The notes under the pieces: generated by a model
What the model was told of the DNA's origin: nothing
Seen by the model: the letters and a program-made list of their open reading frames with translations, nothing else
Databases searched by the model: none
Program-made: the position numbers and the translations under genes
DNA from: Serpula lacrymans var. lacrymans S7.9
Lineage: Eukaryota > Basidiomycota > Agaricomycetes > Boletales > Serpulaceae
Assembly: GCF_000218685.1 (NCBI RefSeq)
Contig: NW_006763315.1
Location: 1-17,110, forward strand
DNA: 17,110 nt
Reading direction: 5' to 3'
Shown here: in pieces, positions 1 through 6,914 of the stretch
Position numbering within the stretch: position 1 is the stretch's first letter
Layout: each line of letters starts with the position of its first letter

Positions 1-32
1 GCAATTCAAGAGTTCAGGGAATGTTCCCCAAC

Positions 33-452
33 ATATTTGTAACAACCAAGAGTTTGTTACTCTGGCACACAACTCAGACAAGCTATAGAGGTAATGATGA
101 GGGGGTGGTTACCCTTTAGGCTTCAACAAGTTAGTTGTGAGGATACAACAGGAGGACTCGCTGAGGAGTCTCCTTAATCTATTGGGGTATTTATACTACT
201 ACAAGCTATTTGTACATGTGTACTGTACAGTTGATGGAGGCAGTGACTGATGATGTTAGAGGGCGCAGCCCATGTGACCCAGCTCCACTGCGTGAGATAC
301 TTGTAGCTAAAAATAAGAAAAGGCAGCACAGCGCGAGAAGGTGGAGTTTGAACAAAAGGAAAGTGCCGCATAGCACAGTGTGTGAAAACTAAGAAGGTTA
401 AATAGGAGAATGAAAATTAAAGGTCCAAAAATTGTGTTATGGTGACAATATT
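33..452 (-). repeat. Solo LTR of a Ty3/gypsy element (38-447) with 5-bp target-site duplication
   Basis: On the minus strand this is a diverged copy of the LTR seen at 4921-5311. It keeps the TG...CA ends, a TATA-like box, and the block CCCCAATAGAT followed by the hairpin around AGCGAGTCCT. It spans 38-447 (410 bp). The five bases on each side are identical (ATATT at 33-37 and 448-452), as expected for Ty3/gypsy integration. No internal retrotransposon sequence adjoins it, so it is a solo LTR left by LTR-LTR recombination. The small ORFs inside are not genes. Confidence 0.9.
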
Positions 453-1391
453 TGGCAGGCGTGTTTGGTGATATTAAAGAGTTTGTATGGTGAATAGTTT
501 GCTCTAATTTTTTAATTTTTTATTATTATATTTTACAGAGACAGTCCCAGTTACTTTGGCTTTTTCTAAACCCTCCCATCTCATATTTGACTTTAATACT
601 TTAGAGGAGGCAGCCAGGGCTTTTAAGCAGTAATTTTATATACTTGTAGCTACCACTTGTGTATATTGCGCTTTTTTAATCATTGATCTTTTGATTGTTT
701 TTACATTTTGAAAATAAGTGGAAGTGAAATGATTGGGATTGATCTAGTTAGCTTTGAACGGTGTTTAGGGGAATTAAAGCCATTTATATCAATCTATTGC
801 AAGGCCGTATACAGCTGGGGTGACTTTGATATATTTGGCTTTTTATGCTATAGGCAATTTCTATAATGTATAAGCCTGCATATTTTTGCATCTGGTGCAC
901 TATAGTGCATTATAGTGCACACTATAACACACTATAGCAAGGGACTTTGTAAGTGAACAGATCTGAATAATATTTTTGCTATAATAGCATATTTTTTGCA
1001 CTTTATTGCATTTATAGCCACATCATGTTTTCCTGATGTATTACTGCATTTAGTGGGAAGTTACTGAATCATGGGGTTTTGTCCTGTAGTGGTGAGAGAA
1101 TATGTTTTGCATATTACATGAGGGAGTATATACATACAATGTGCAGGATGGAGACCCCAGGGTGGTCAGTACCTTCACATGATCATGTTATACAGTTATA
1201 GATATGGAATAGCAGCTGAACTGTCTTGATCTGGGTACATCACTGCTGCAAGTTTGTAACTATTTGTAGTAGCTTGCTCAATGAAAAGGGTAAAACCCAG
1301 GCACATTGCAGTTGGATACCGGGAACGAGTAGAAGCCTGGGAATCTTGTATTACTACAAAGCTCAGGAACACTAGATTACTTCAAAGCCTG
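453..1391. other. AT-rich stretch without a recognisable gene
   Basis: No ORF of useful length, RNA gene or known element was recognised. The stretch holds runs of T, a palindrome-rich patch built from TATAG and TGCA words (about 840-1010), and a short tandem repeat next to the pol remnant at its right end. It is probably decayed intergenic or transposon sequence. Confidence 0.5.
896..919. repeat. Overlapping TGCA/TATAG palindromes
   Basis: Positions 896-909 read TGCACTATAGTGCA, a perfect 14-bp palindrome. It overlaps a near-palindrome TGCATTATAGTGCA at 906-919. More TATAG and TGCA words lie on both sides (about 840-1010). The function is unknown, and this could be simple AT-rich sequence drift. 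Confidence 0.6.
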
Positions 1392-1409
1392 GGAATACTG
1401 GACTAGCTG
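1332..1409. repeat. Three copies of a 26-bp imperfect tandem repeat
   Basis: The copies start near 1332, 1358 and 1384 and share the core AAGCCTGGGAA, with the middle copy reading AAGCTCAGGAA. A weaker related copy may precede them. The array abuts and partly overlaps the left end of the pol remnant, so it may have formed at the truncation point. Confidence 0.6.
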
Positions 1410-1526
1410 TGTGGAACCCTACAAATGGCCAGTATCAGGACAATATATAGACCGGTTGTAGCCACCCAGGGAGATGAAGAAGAATTTAAAGTGGAACATG
1501 TTTTGAATGCACACTTCAAGCATGGA

Positions 1527-2078
1527 AAATTTGTCAGGCAACTAATGTGAAGCTATATAACAACACCAAATGTCTGGCCAAATCCTTTGAAAAAGGCAGT
1601 GGATCAAGGTATTGACATTGAAGAGTATTGGTATGAGTGCAAATCCAAACTAATATTGAACTAAAGAATAATATATCAAGTATCTACTCCTTATATAGCA
1701 AATCATAAAAGTCAGATCAAAAAGAGAAAGAATAAGAAAGTGGTCTAACTAAACAACTATGCAGTAGTAAAAAGAGGAAAAATGGTACTATCTATCATAA
1801 TTACTTATCACTGATTAATGTCTCACTGAAGTATTCCAGAGCACCGCTCTTGATTGGAGTTATGCCATTGGAATATCTTCTTGGGGGTGGGAGAGGAGTC
1901 TCCTACACTGTAAGTATGATAGAATATGAACATGAAAGGAAAATAAGAAAAAGAAAGATAAAAGTAAGAAAGTACTAGCTATGACTTCTAATCCAATGGC
2001 GAGAGGAGTGACTGGGAATGGGTTGGATAACCATGACATGATGGGAATGCAATAGAAAAATTGATCCATTACAAAATT
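1527..2078 (-). repeat. 542-bp solo LTR (1532-2073) of a different family, with target-site duplication AAATT
   Basis: The pol remnant stops matching the intact element at 1531 and resumes at 2074. The intervening 542 bp begin TGTCAGG and end CATTACA, giving TG...CA ends. They are flanked by AAATT at 1527-1531 and 2074-2078. No coding sequence is visible inside, so it fits a solo LTR. The strand is uncertain. On the minus strand a CTATATAAGG box lies about 160 bp from the end, which suggests that orientation, and the sequence is unlike the gypsy LTRs in this window. It may belong to a Ty1/copia-type element. Confidence 0.8.
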
Positions 2079-2304
2079 AGAGTTCCTAGTTCTCTGGAAG
2101 GGCTATTGAGATAAGGACAGAACATAGAAACCAGAAGCCCATTTGGACAATTCCTGCGATGCTGTTTGTGAAGTTTATTCTAAAAATCCCTTGGCTCCTT
2201 GGAAGCTTAAAGGCATGGATTTGGAACTTCTTAATTCCATTTTTCAACCAATACCCAAACATTTAACTACTAACTCTATTTGGTCTCACCTGGAAGTCAA
2301 GCCT

Positions 2305-2318
2305 TAGGAGGGGGGTAG
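2305..2318 (+). other. Polypurine tract of the old gypsy element
   Basis: The tract TTAGGAGGGGGGTAG lies directly before the TGTTAC start of the LTR, as in the intact copy at 10785-10797. It is where plus-strand DNA synthesis is primed, and it marks the LTR at 2319 as a 3' LTR. Confidence 0.8.
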
Positions 2319-2504
2319 TGTTACAATACACAATTTGTGGACCTTCAACTTTCAGTCTCTGTTCCAACTTTCTTTCACACTTGTGCCGTGCAGCACTTTT
2401 CCTTTCTTTCAAACCCCACTTAAACTTTCATTTTCTTGCGCTGCGCAGCTTCCTCTTATTTTTAGATACAACTCCCTCACATAGTGGAGCTGGTCACACA
2501 AGCT

Positions 2505-2589
2505 GCGCCCTACAACATCATTAGCCACTGCTTTTACCAAACTGTATAGTATACATGTACAAATAGTCTGTAGTTGTTGTATAAATACC
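2505..2589 (+). repeat. 85-bp direct repeat, left copy
   Basis: This piece of LTR U3 ends at the TATA box (TATAAATACC) and is identical, base for base as read, to 4328-4412. The two copies flank the insert 2590-4327. Confidence 0.95.
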
Positions 2590-2815
2590 GGCACAGTGCC
2601 ACGTGGAATAGTAATTAATATTGCCTGTTTCGAACTTGTGGCTGATCAGCACCACCTCTATTAGGCAATCCAGTCACGCTCACCTTTGCTTTTCTATCCG
2701 GTACTTTCCATGTTTTGGCATTTCGGCAAATTTTCGCGTCGCCACTGGCTATACATTGCATTGCGCCCTCGCTTTTGTTGTTTCCCTTACTCCCCTTCCT
2801 TTGCCTAGCCCCACC

Positions 2816-3358
2816 ATGGGCCCCTTCCTCTCCTTTTTATTCTCACCTGACGGTCGTTTCTGGATCCCCATTCTAATCCACTTGTTCGTCACCTCCACCC
2901 TCCTCCTCCTCATTTTATTTGCACCCCCACCATTTCTGATGTCACCACTTCCTATCCGCTTCCGTTGCCGATCCGTTGACTACCACGTGCCACTGCTGAT
3001 ATCAGCAAAGCCCCGGCGGCCGGTCCAAATAGGGCAACAGGTCCATCTTCATGACGTCGATCTGCCATCACATACTATCAAAATATCGGTCACTCGTCTT
3101 GCCTGGTTGGAGCGTGGGTGGGTAGTTTTTGAGCTGGAGAAGGTTCATCCCCTTGCGTCGCCCATGTTCATCGCTGTCCCATTCACTTGGGTACACTTAT
3201 CCTTTGTCCATCGTCTTCGCTACAGCTACACCTACCACACGCTGCCTGGGACTCACTTGTTCCAAATTGGGACTACTCCTCTCCCTCCCTCGTTTGATCA
3301 GGTGGTCCAACACAACCAGTCCATTGGTAAGGCCATGGAACTGTCGGATTTGGACTAG
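2816..3358 (+). CDS. Hypothetical small membrane protein (180 aa) inside the LTR insert
   Basis: I do not recognise this protein. The frame is open from 2621, but I take the ATG at 2816 as the start because its context, CCCCACCATGGG, is close to the ideal eukaryotic one. Residues of about 15-42 form a long hydrophobic stretch with many leucines and isoleucines, flanked by a proline triplet, so a signal anchor or membrane segment is likely. The remaining 135 residues are mixed, with several tryptophans and basic patches, and no motif that I can name. The gene is more G+C-rich than its surroundings. An AATAAA signal lies 120 bp after the stop. It sits wholly within the insert flanked by the 85-bp repeats, which suggests captured host sequence. 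It may also be a chance ORF or an exon of a larger gene. Confidence 0.4.
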   Translation: MGPFLSFLFSPDGRFWIPILIHLFVTSTLLLLILFAPPPFLMSPLPIRFRCRSVDYHVPLLISAKPRRPVQIGQQVHLHDVDLPSHTIKISVTRLAWLERGWVVFELEKVHPLASPMFIAVPFTWVHLSFVHRLRYSYTYHTLPGTHLFQIGTTPLPPSFDQVVQHNQSIGKAMELSDLD

Positions 3359-3477
3359 GTGGTGGACCGGTGGCTCCAGTTTCTTTTTTTTCAGCAGAAC
3401 ATTCATTTGCAGTGCAATTATTTTTGATTTTTGAATCATTTTTATGGACACATATTTTTTTAGAATGCCTGACTGAC

Positions 3478-3483
3478 AATAAA
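3478..3483 (+). terminator. AATAAA polyadenylation-type signal
   Basis: An exact AATAAA lies 120 bp downstream of the stop of the 180-codon ORF, after a T-rich stretch. The placement fits a 3' end for that ORF, but the hexamer is common in AT-rich DNA. Confidence 0.35.
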
Positions 3484-3769
3484 GGAACTGTGTTGATACT
3501 GATAGTGTTTTTCCTTGCCTTTTTTTACTGCATCTTCCCATGACATCATGATTTTCTTGCTCTCTTTTTGCTATTGGACTTTACTTTATGGCTGTACAAA
3601 CCTGTAACTTTACTCACAGCATTCATTGTTCTATCCCTTTCTTTCCCTTATTTTGATGATCTTATCCTGTAGCAACTACGCAGGATTCGTCAGCGTACAT
3701 TCCTTCCTTCATGTTCTTTCTCATTCTTTTTGCGCAGCTATACTGTGCATAGCCTGCCTTTTTTTTCAC

Positions 3770-3777
3770 TATATAAA
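3770..3777 (+). promoter_or_regulatory. TATA-like box in the insert
   Basis: TATATAAA lies in a T-rich run and is followed by ACCCC and pyrimidine-rich DNA, as in a fungal or LTR promoter. No gene that I trust starts downstream before the insert ends at 4327. Confidence 0.3.
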
Positions 3778-4327
3778 CCCCTGTATTTTACCTTGTAAAA
3801 ACAACAAAAGAACTCAATTCCAGACTTCTTCTCTAAATCTCAAGTTCACTACTCTGCTACTTGTGATCCAGTGTGGTCACAATACTTCCCACTGTTACCA
3901 CTGCCATCTGCTGTCATCGTCACTCGTCATTTTTGAAAGTCACTGTTGTCCCTTTCGATTAGAGTCCTTCTGAGCACTACAGTTTGTGCGTCAGGAGCCT
4001 GCTATCACTGGGAACCTCGTCACCTCATCATCTTTGTCATTCTCAAACCTACCTTGTGCTACGATTAGCAAGGTAGTGCTCGTCTATACTCGTCACAAAG
4101 CCCCTATCCTTCTATAAATTCAACTATCCCTCCTCCTCAAAACCCACACCCATACCTCTCTGGGTTTTACTTTGAAGGACCTTTCATACATACCACCCCA
4201 CGAACAACCAGAGCACCCACTGTTCTAGGAGGCAAAGCCCATAAACAAGTTCCGTGGAATCTGGGAGGATTGTTTGTTAGTTTGTTTTTTGTGTGTGGTT
4301 TTCTAACTGCAGTTCTCATCATCGACA

Positions 4328-4412
4328 GCGCCCTACAACATCATTAGCCACTGCTTTTACCAAACTGTATAGTATACATGTACAAATAGTCTGTAGTTGT
4401 TGTATAAATACC
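4328..4412 (+). repeat. 85-bp direct repeat, right copy
   Basis: This is identical as read to 2505-2589. Here the LTR continues without a break into CCCAATAGATCAAGG and the start-site hairpin. Confidence 0.95.
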
Positions 4413-4643
4413 CCAATAGATCAAGGAGACTCCTCAGCAAGTCCTCCTGTGGTTTACTCACAACTACAGTGACTTGGTCCTATTATAAGCAGTTTATCCC
4501 CTCCTCCACTCTCCTCTTTGCCTGTCTGAGTTGTGTGCCAGAGTATTTAAACTTTGGTTGTTACACCTTGAGTTATTGGTTATAACTTCAAGGAAGGCAA
4601 GTCCATGACAAATTATAACATTTGTTTGTAGTATGAGAAAACA

Positions 4644-4717
4644 TGCATTGGCCAGGGCTTGAACCTGGGACCCCAGCTTTTGTGGTCCGGTGCTTTTACC
4701 AACTAAGCTACCAAGGT
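4644..4717 (-). ncRNA. tRNA-like sequence, probably a tRNA pseudogene or SINE head
   Basis: On the minus strand the sequence has an A box (TAGCTTAGTTGG), a D stem GCTT/AAGC, and a perfect T arm CCAGG/TTCAAGC/CCTGG with B box. The acceptor stem pairs at about five of seven positions. The anticodon arm has an extra base and does not give a normal seven-base loop, so no anticodon can be assigned. A run of four T follows the 3' end and could stop RNA polymerase III. It sits between the old 3' LTR and the CxC2 gene fragment. Confidence 0.65.
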
Positions 4718-4803
4718 GTACTACTGATTGGTTGCATGCCCAGAAGGTCCAGAATCACTGTACACGGGTGCAGATCCCATTGTGCATTGTGATAGTCTAT
4801 TGA

Positions 4804-4842
4804 GTAAGTACATCCGTCATTATTTGTCTGACATTGGTTTAG
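4804..4842 (+). other. Possible short intron before the CxC2 fragment
   Basis: The stretch begins GTAAGT, has a branch-like CTGAC 10 bases from its end, and ends TTTAG just before the first recognisable codons of the CxC2 gene. At 39 bp it is shorter than the 50-52 bp introns elsewhere in the window, and I cannot identify the exon before it. Confidence 0.4.
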
Positions 4843-4920
4843 TCACAAAATGATTACATGAGATAATGGCTGGATCATTGTTCAGAGTATCTGCAAGTCC
4901 TCAAGCAGGAAGAGGGGTGG
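4843..4920 (+). pseudogene. CxC2/KDZ-transposase-associated gene, 5' fragment left of the retrotransposon
   Basis: This frame begins SQNDYM, the conserved opening of the segment preceding the CxC2 cysteine cluster of KDZ-transposase-associated proteins. It continues with WLDHCSEYLQVLKQEEGW up to the insertion point. An in-frame TAA at 4864-4866 lies between these parts, so the gene was already decaying. The last codon, TGG, is part of the GGTGG target duplication. When one duplication copy is discounted, the same frame continues at 11194 on the far side of the 6.3-kb retrotransposon. Confidence 0.75.
4916..4920. repeat. Target-site duplication GGTGG, left copy
   Basis: The five bases before the 5' LTR match those after the 3' LTR (11189-11193). 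Five bases is the usual Ty3/gypsy spacing. Confidence 0.9.
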
Positions 4921-5154
4921 TGTTACGATAACACAATTTCCGGACATCTCCTTTCCATTTCATTCTCCGCTTTAACCTTATACCTTAATTGCCATGCGGC
5001 TTCTCCCTTTCTCGCGCCGCATTGCCTTCCTTTTATTTTTAGACTTAACTCTCTCACGCAGTGGAGCTGGCCATACGGGCTAGACCCTATGACATCATTC
5101 GGCCACTGCCTTCATCAACTGTATAGTACATATGTACAAACAAACCTGTAGTAG

Positions 5155-5162
5155 TATATATA
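5155..5162 (+). promoter_or_regulatory. TATA box of the 5' LTR
   Basis: TATATATA lies 33 bp before the A at 5188, which I predict as the transcription start because the ten bases from there are complementary to the primer-binding site. The block from this box through the start-site hairpin is the best conserved part of all LTR copies of this family in the window. Confidence 0.75.
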
Positions 5163-5175
5163 CCCCAATAGATCA

Positions 5176-5200
5176 AGGAGACTCCTCAGCGAGTCCTCCT
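5176..5200 (+). other. Hairpin spanning the predicted transcription start
   Basis: AGGAGACTC (5176-5184) can pair with GAGT and CTCCT (5191-5194, 5196-5200), leaving one bulged C at 5195 and a six-base loop. It covers the self-primer segment 5188-5197. The same hairpin is kept in the minus-strand solo LTR, and one pair is lost in the old 3' LTR. Confidence 0.6.
5188..5197 (+). other. Predicted self-primer, 5' end of the retrotransposon RNA
   Basis: AGCGAGTCCT is the exact reverse complement of 5314-5323. In Tf1-type elements the first bases of the genomic RNA fold back onto the primer-binding site and are cleaved to prime minus-strand DNA synthesis. The position, 33 bp after the TATA box, fits an RNA 5' end. 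Confidence 0.7.
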
Positions 5201-5313
5201 GTTGTATACCAACTAACTCACTGCAGCCCAAGGGGTACCCACTCCCCATCTTCCACCACCTTTATAGTGTGCTCCTGTGTGCGCCAGAGTAACTAACTCT
5301 TGGTTGTTACATT

Positions 5314-5323
5314 AGGACTCGCT
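5314..5323 (+). other. Primer-binding site for self-priming
   Basis: AGGACTCGCT lies two bases after the 5' LTR, where a primer-binding site belongs. It does not start with TGG, so it does not look like the usual complement of a tRNA 3' end. All ten bases pair with 5188-5197 in the LTR. Confidence 0.75.
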
Positions 5324-5846
5324 CTTATTACTCTCTCGCACGTTAAGTGCAAAAAGTCCCACTGGGCACCCGGACTCCAGGGTGAAGGAGATTGGTTAGG
5401 GTTAGGAATATCCCAAATAGCAGATAGGTGCGCTCCTAGCGACGGCCTTGTAGTGCTCAGGGAGAAGAACCCAAAAAAAAAAAAAAAAACCTACGATACG
5501 CGGCCCCCAGCGTTAAGGGGAGTACTTAGCTCAGCAGTTGGTGTGGAACCACTGTTGATTAGTTTTAGAATACAAAAACTTCTTCTTCGAATACCTCTGA
5601 CCAGGCCGGGCACTTGCCTCCGCCAGTCTGGAGAAGGGCTGACAGCTTAACAAGCGGGCCACCCCCTGACAACCGTTCGGACCAGGGTTTATTACGATTA
5701 CTTTTTATATACAAAATTCAAATACTATAGTGTGGGTAGTCGGAGATTGAGATCCGATACTCAGCTGGGAAGAGGTTGATCCGCAGATAGCAAGCGGGGA
5801 CCCCCAGTTACCTTCTTTTTTACATTACCAAAGAGAACAAGTCGAC
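5324..5846 (+). other. Untranslated leader of the chromovirus
   Basis: No conserved ORF lies in these 523 bp. Visible items are a GGTTAGGGTTAGG word at 5394-5406, a run of 17 A at 5473-5489, and an A-box-like TTAGCTCAGCAGTTGG near 5526 without the rest of a tRNA. Packaging and dimerisation signals are expected in such leaders but cannot be pointed out by eye. Confidence 0.6.
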
Positions 5847-6914
5847 ATGTCGTCGCAACCTCAAGATATGAATGCTCTGCTGCACGCCATGCGCACGCAG
5901 ATTGCAGCATTAACCTCACAACTCGCCGAGATACAGGCAAACCCCCCTGTAGCAACCCCCTCGGTAGAGAAAAAGTTCAACAAGAAAGTCGAAGTCGTTG
6001 CTGACCCTGGCGCCTTCGAAGGAGATAGAGCGCAATTCGCCGAATGGTGGATCAAACTCCAGATTTGGGTCAAGGCGAACTGGGACGCGTTTGCCGATGA
6101 TTTTGAGGTAGCCACTGCGGTGCTATCTCGCCTAAAAGGACCTGTGGCGGGTCGATACGCCCAAGTACGATTACAGGAGTGCTACACTGCGGGAGTGTGG
6201 CCCACCTGGGACGATCTCAAAATAGAGATCGAAAAATATTTCAAACCGCAAGCTGAGCGAGACTGGGCGCGTCAGCAAATCTGTTCCTTCAAACAAGGAA
6301 ACATGAGGACGGATGATTTCGTAACCCGGTTCCTGGCCCTCTCAATCCAAGGGGGTCTTGGTAATGAACATGCAGTAGAACTGCTAGAACGCAATGTGAA
6401 CCCTCGCATTGCAGAGCAGATCTATCTGCAGGATACAAGGAGCGACAACTTGGCCCTGGCGGCTGAGGAAGTACGACGAGTCGGTAGAGCCATAGAGCTC
6501 TACACCATGCACCAAGGTGGCGGGTCCACCAAACAAAACAACACACCCCAGAGGCGCCCTGGGTCATCAAACCAACATCAAAATCACTCTCACGGGTTTA
6601 GGCCGTTCGGGCTGCAGCCAGGACAGGGTGCTCCTATGGATATCGGCGCGGTCCAAGGCGGACAGATGCGCAGATTCAAGGGCAACTGTTACAATTGCGG
6701 CCAAGAGGGACATATGTCCCGAGACTGTAGAAAAGGGTCGCAGGCCGGCCAACAAAAAAATAACCAAGGGCGCCAGGCGCGCCAACTCGAATCCGAAAAG
6801 CCGGACGATCGGCTTAATTCTTTAGCCGGTCGTTCGTACGATGAAATCCGGGCCTTCTTCTATGACCAACAGGTCAACGAAATGAAGGTTCAGGGAAAAG
6901 AATTTGGGGCTTAG
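5847..6914 (+). CDS. gag: Gag capsid/nucleocapsid protein of the chromovirus
   Basis: This 355-aa protein forms the cytoplasmic virus-like particle and binds the element's RNA. Residues of about 1-32 look like a short coiled coil. Residues of about 50-200 form the retrotransposon Gag (capsid) domain, with the WWIKLQIWVKANW segment, the WDDLKIEIEKYF segment and the region up to NPRIAEQIYL. A Q/N/G-rich linker follows. A CCHC zinc knuckle has C281, C284, H289 and C294, all present. The ATG at 5847 is the first in the frame after the leader and has a G at -3. Pol starts in the -1 frame and overlaps the gag end from 6866, and a frameshift signal lies 15 bp before the gag stop. The frame is intact. 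The sequence is richer in G+C than the flanks. Confidence 0.95.
   Translation: MSSQPQDMNALLHAMRTQIAALTSQLAEIQANPPVATPSVEKKFNKKVEVVADPGAFEGDRAQFAEWWIKLQIWVKANWDAFADDFEVATAVLSRLKGPVAGRYAQVRLQECYTAGVWPTWDDLKIEIEKYFKPQAERDWARQQICSFKQGNMRTDDFVTRFLALSIQGGLGNEHAVELLERNVNPRIAEQIYLQDTRSDNLALAAEEVRRVGRAIELYTMHQGGGSTKQNNTPQRRPGSSNQHQNHSHGFRPFGLQPGQGAPMDIGAVQGGQMRRFKGNCYNCGQEGHMSRDCRKGSQAGQQKNNQGRQARQLESEKPDDRLNSLAGRSYDEIRAFFYDQQVNEMKVQGKEFGA

Larger units (their letters stand above)
1392..2318 (+). pseudogene. Truncated 3' end of a Ty3/gypsy pol gene (chromodomain region), split by an LTR
   Basis: The DNA from about 1392 aligns by eye with 10420-10797 of the intact element. It covers the linker after the GPY/F domain, the start of the chromodomain, and after an interruption the end of the chromodomain, the tail and the polypurine tract. 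Matching landmarks include the ATAGACCGG segment (1447), the TGGAAGGGCTAT segment (near 2094) and the GCCTTAGGAGGGGGGTAG tract before the LTR at 2319. The chromodomain codes for the same kind of H3-tail-binding module as the intact copy, but the frame is broken by indels and stops. A foreign LTR at 1532-2073 splits it. Everything upstream, including gag, RT and most of integrase, is missing, so this is a 5'-truncated old copy of the same or a closely related family. Confidence 0.85.
2590..4327. mobile_element. 1,738-bp insert of unknown type inside the LTR
   Basis: The insert lies between the two 85-bp repeats. It has no terminal inverted repeats, no TG...CA ends and no recognisable transposase or reverse transcriptase. 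The first 770 bp are richer in G+C than the surroundings and carry an ORF at 2816-3358 with an AATAAA at 3478. The rest is T-rich, with a TATATAAA box at 3770-3777 followed by pyrimidine-rich sequence, and no gene that I recognise. If the 85-bp repeat is a target duplication, it is far longer than those made by LTR elements. A repair event that copied 85 bp while capturing host DNA is an alternative. Confidence 0.55.
2319..4565 (+). repeat. 3' LTR of the old gypsy element, split by a 1,738-bp insert
   Basis: The left part, 2319-2589, begins TGTTACAATACACAATTT. The right part, 4328-4565, ends TTGGTTGTTACA. Together they cover a full LTR of the same family as 4921-5311, with U3, the TATAAATACCCC box, the hairpin near the start site and U5. 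The two parts share 85 bp, which appear once at the end of the left part and once at the start of the right part. Without the insert and one repeat copy the LTR would be about 424 bp. The base after the LTR is not followed by a self-priming site, in agreement with a 3' LTR. Confidence 0.85.
4921..5311 (+). repeat. 5' LTR of the chromovirus
   Basis: It starts TGTTACG and ends GTTACA. From the TATA box and the self-primer match I divide it into U3 4921-5187 and R plus U5 5188-5311. It reads identical to 10798-11188. Confidence 0.97.

Noticed and set aside
1860..2069. 69-codon minus-strand ORF
   Set aside because: It lies entirely inside the 542-bp solo LTR and shows no domain.
2621..2815. Upstream extension of the 180-codon ORF to 245 codons
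   Set aside because: The ATG at 2816 has a far better start context, and the extension has no recognisable feature.
5394..5406. GGTTAGGGTTAGG, a telomere-like word in the leader
   Set aside because: Only two TTAGGG units, in the middle of a transposon leader. Chance is sufficient.
5526..5600. A-box-like TTAGCTCAGCAGTTGG with a CTTCGAATACC further on, suggesting a tRNA in the leader
   Set aside because: The acceptor, anticodon and T stems do not pair, so no cloverleaf forms.
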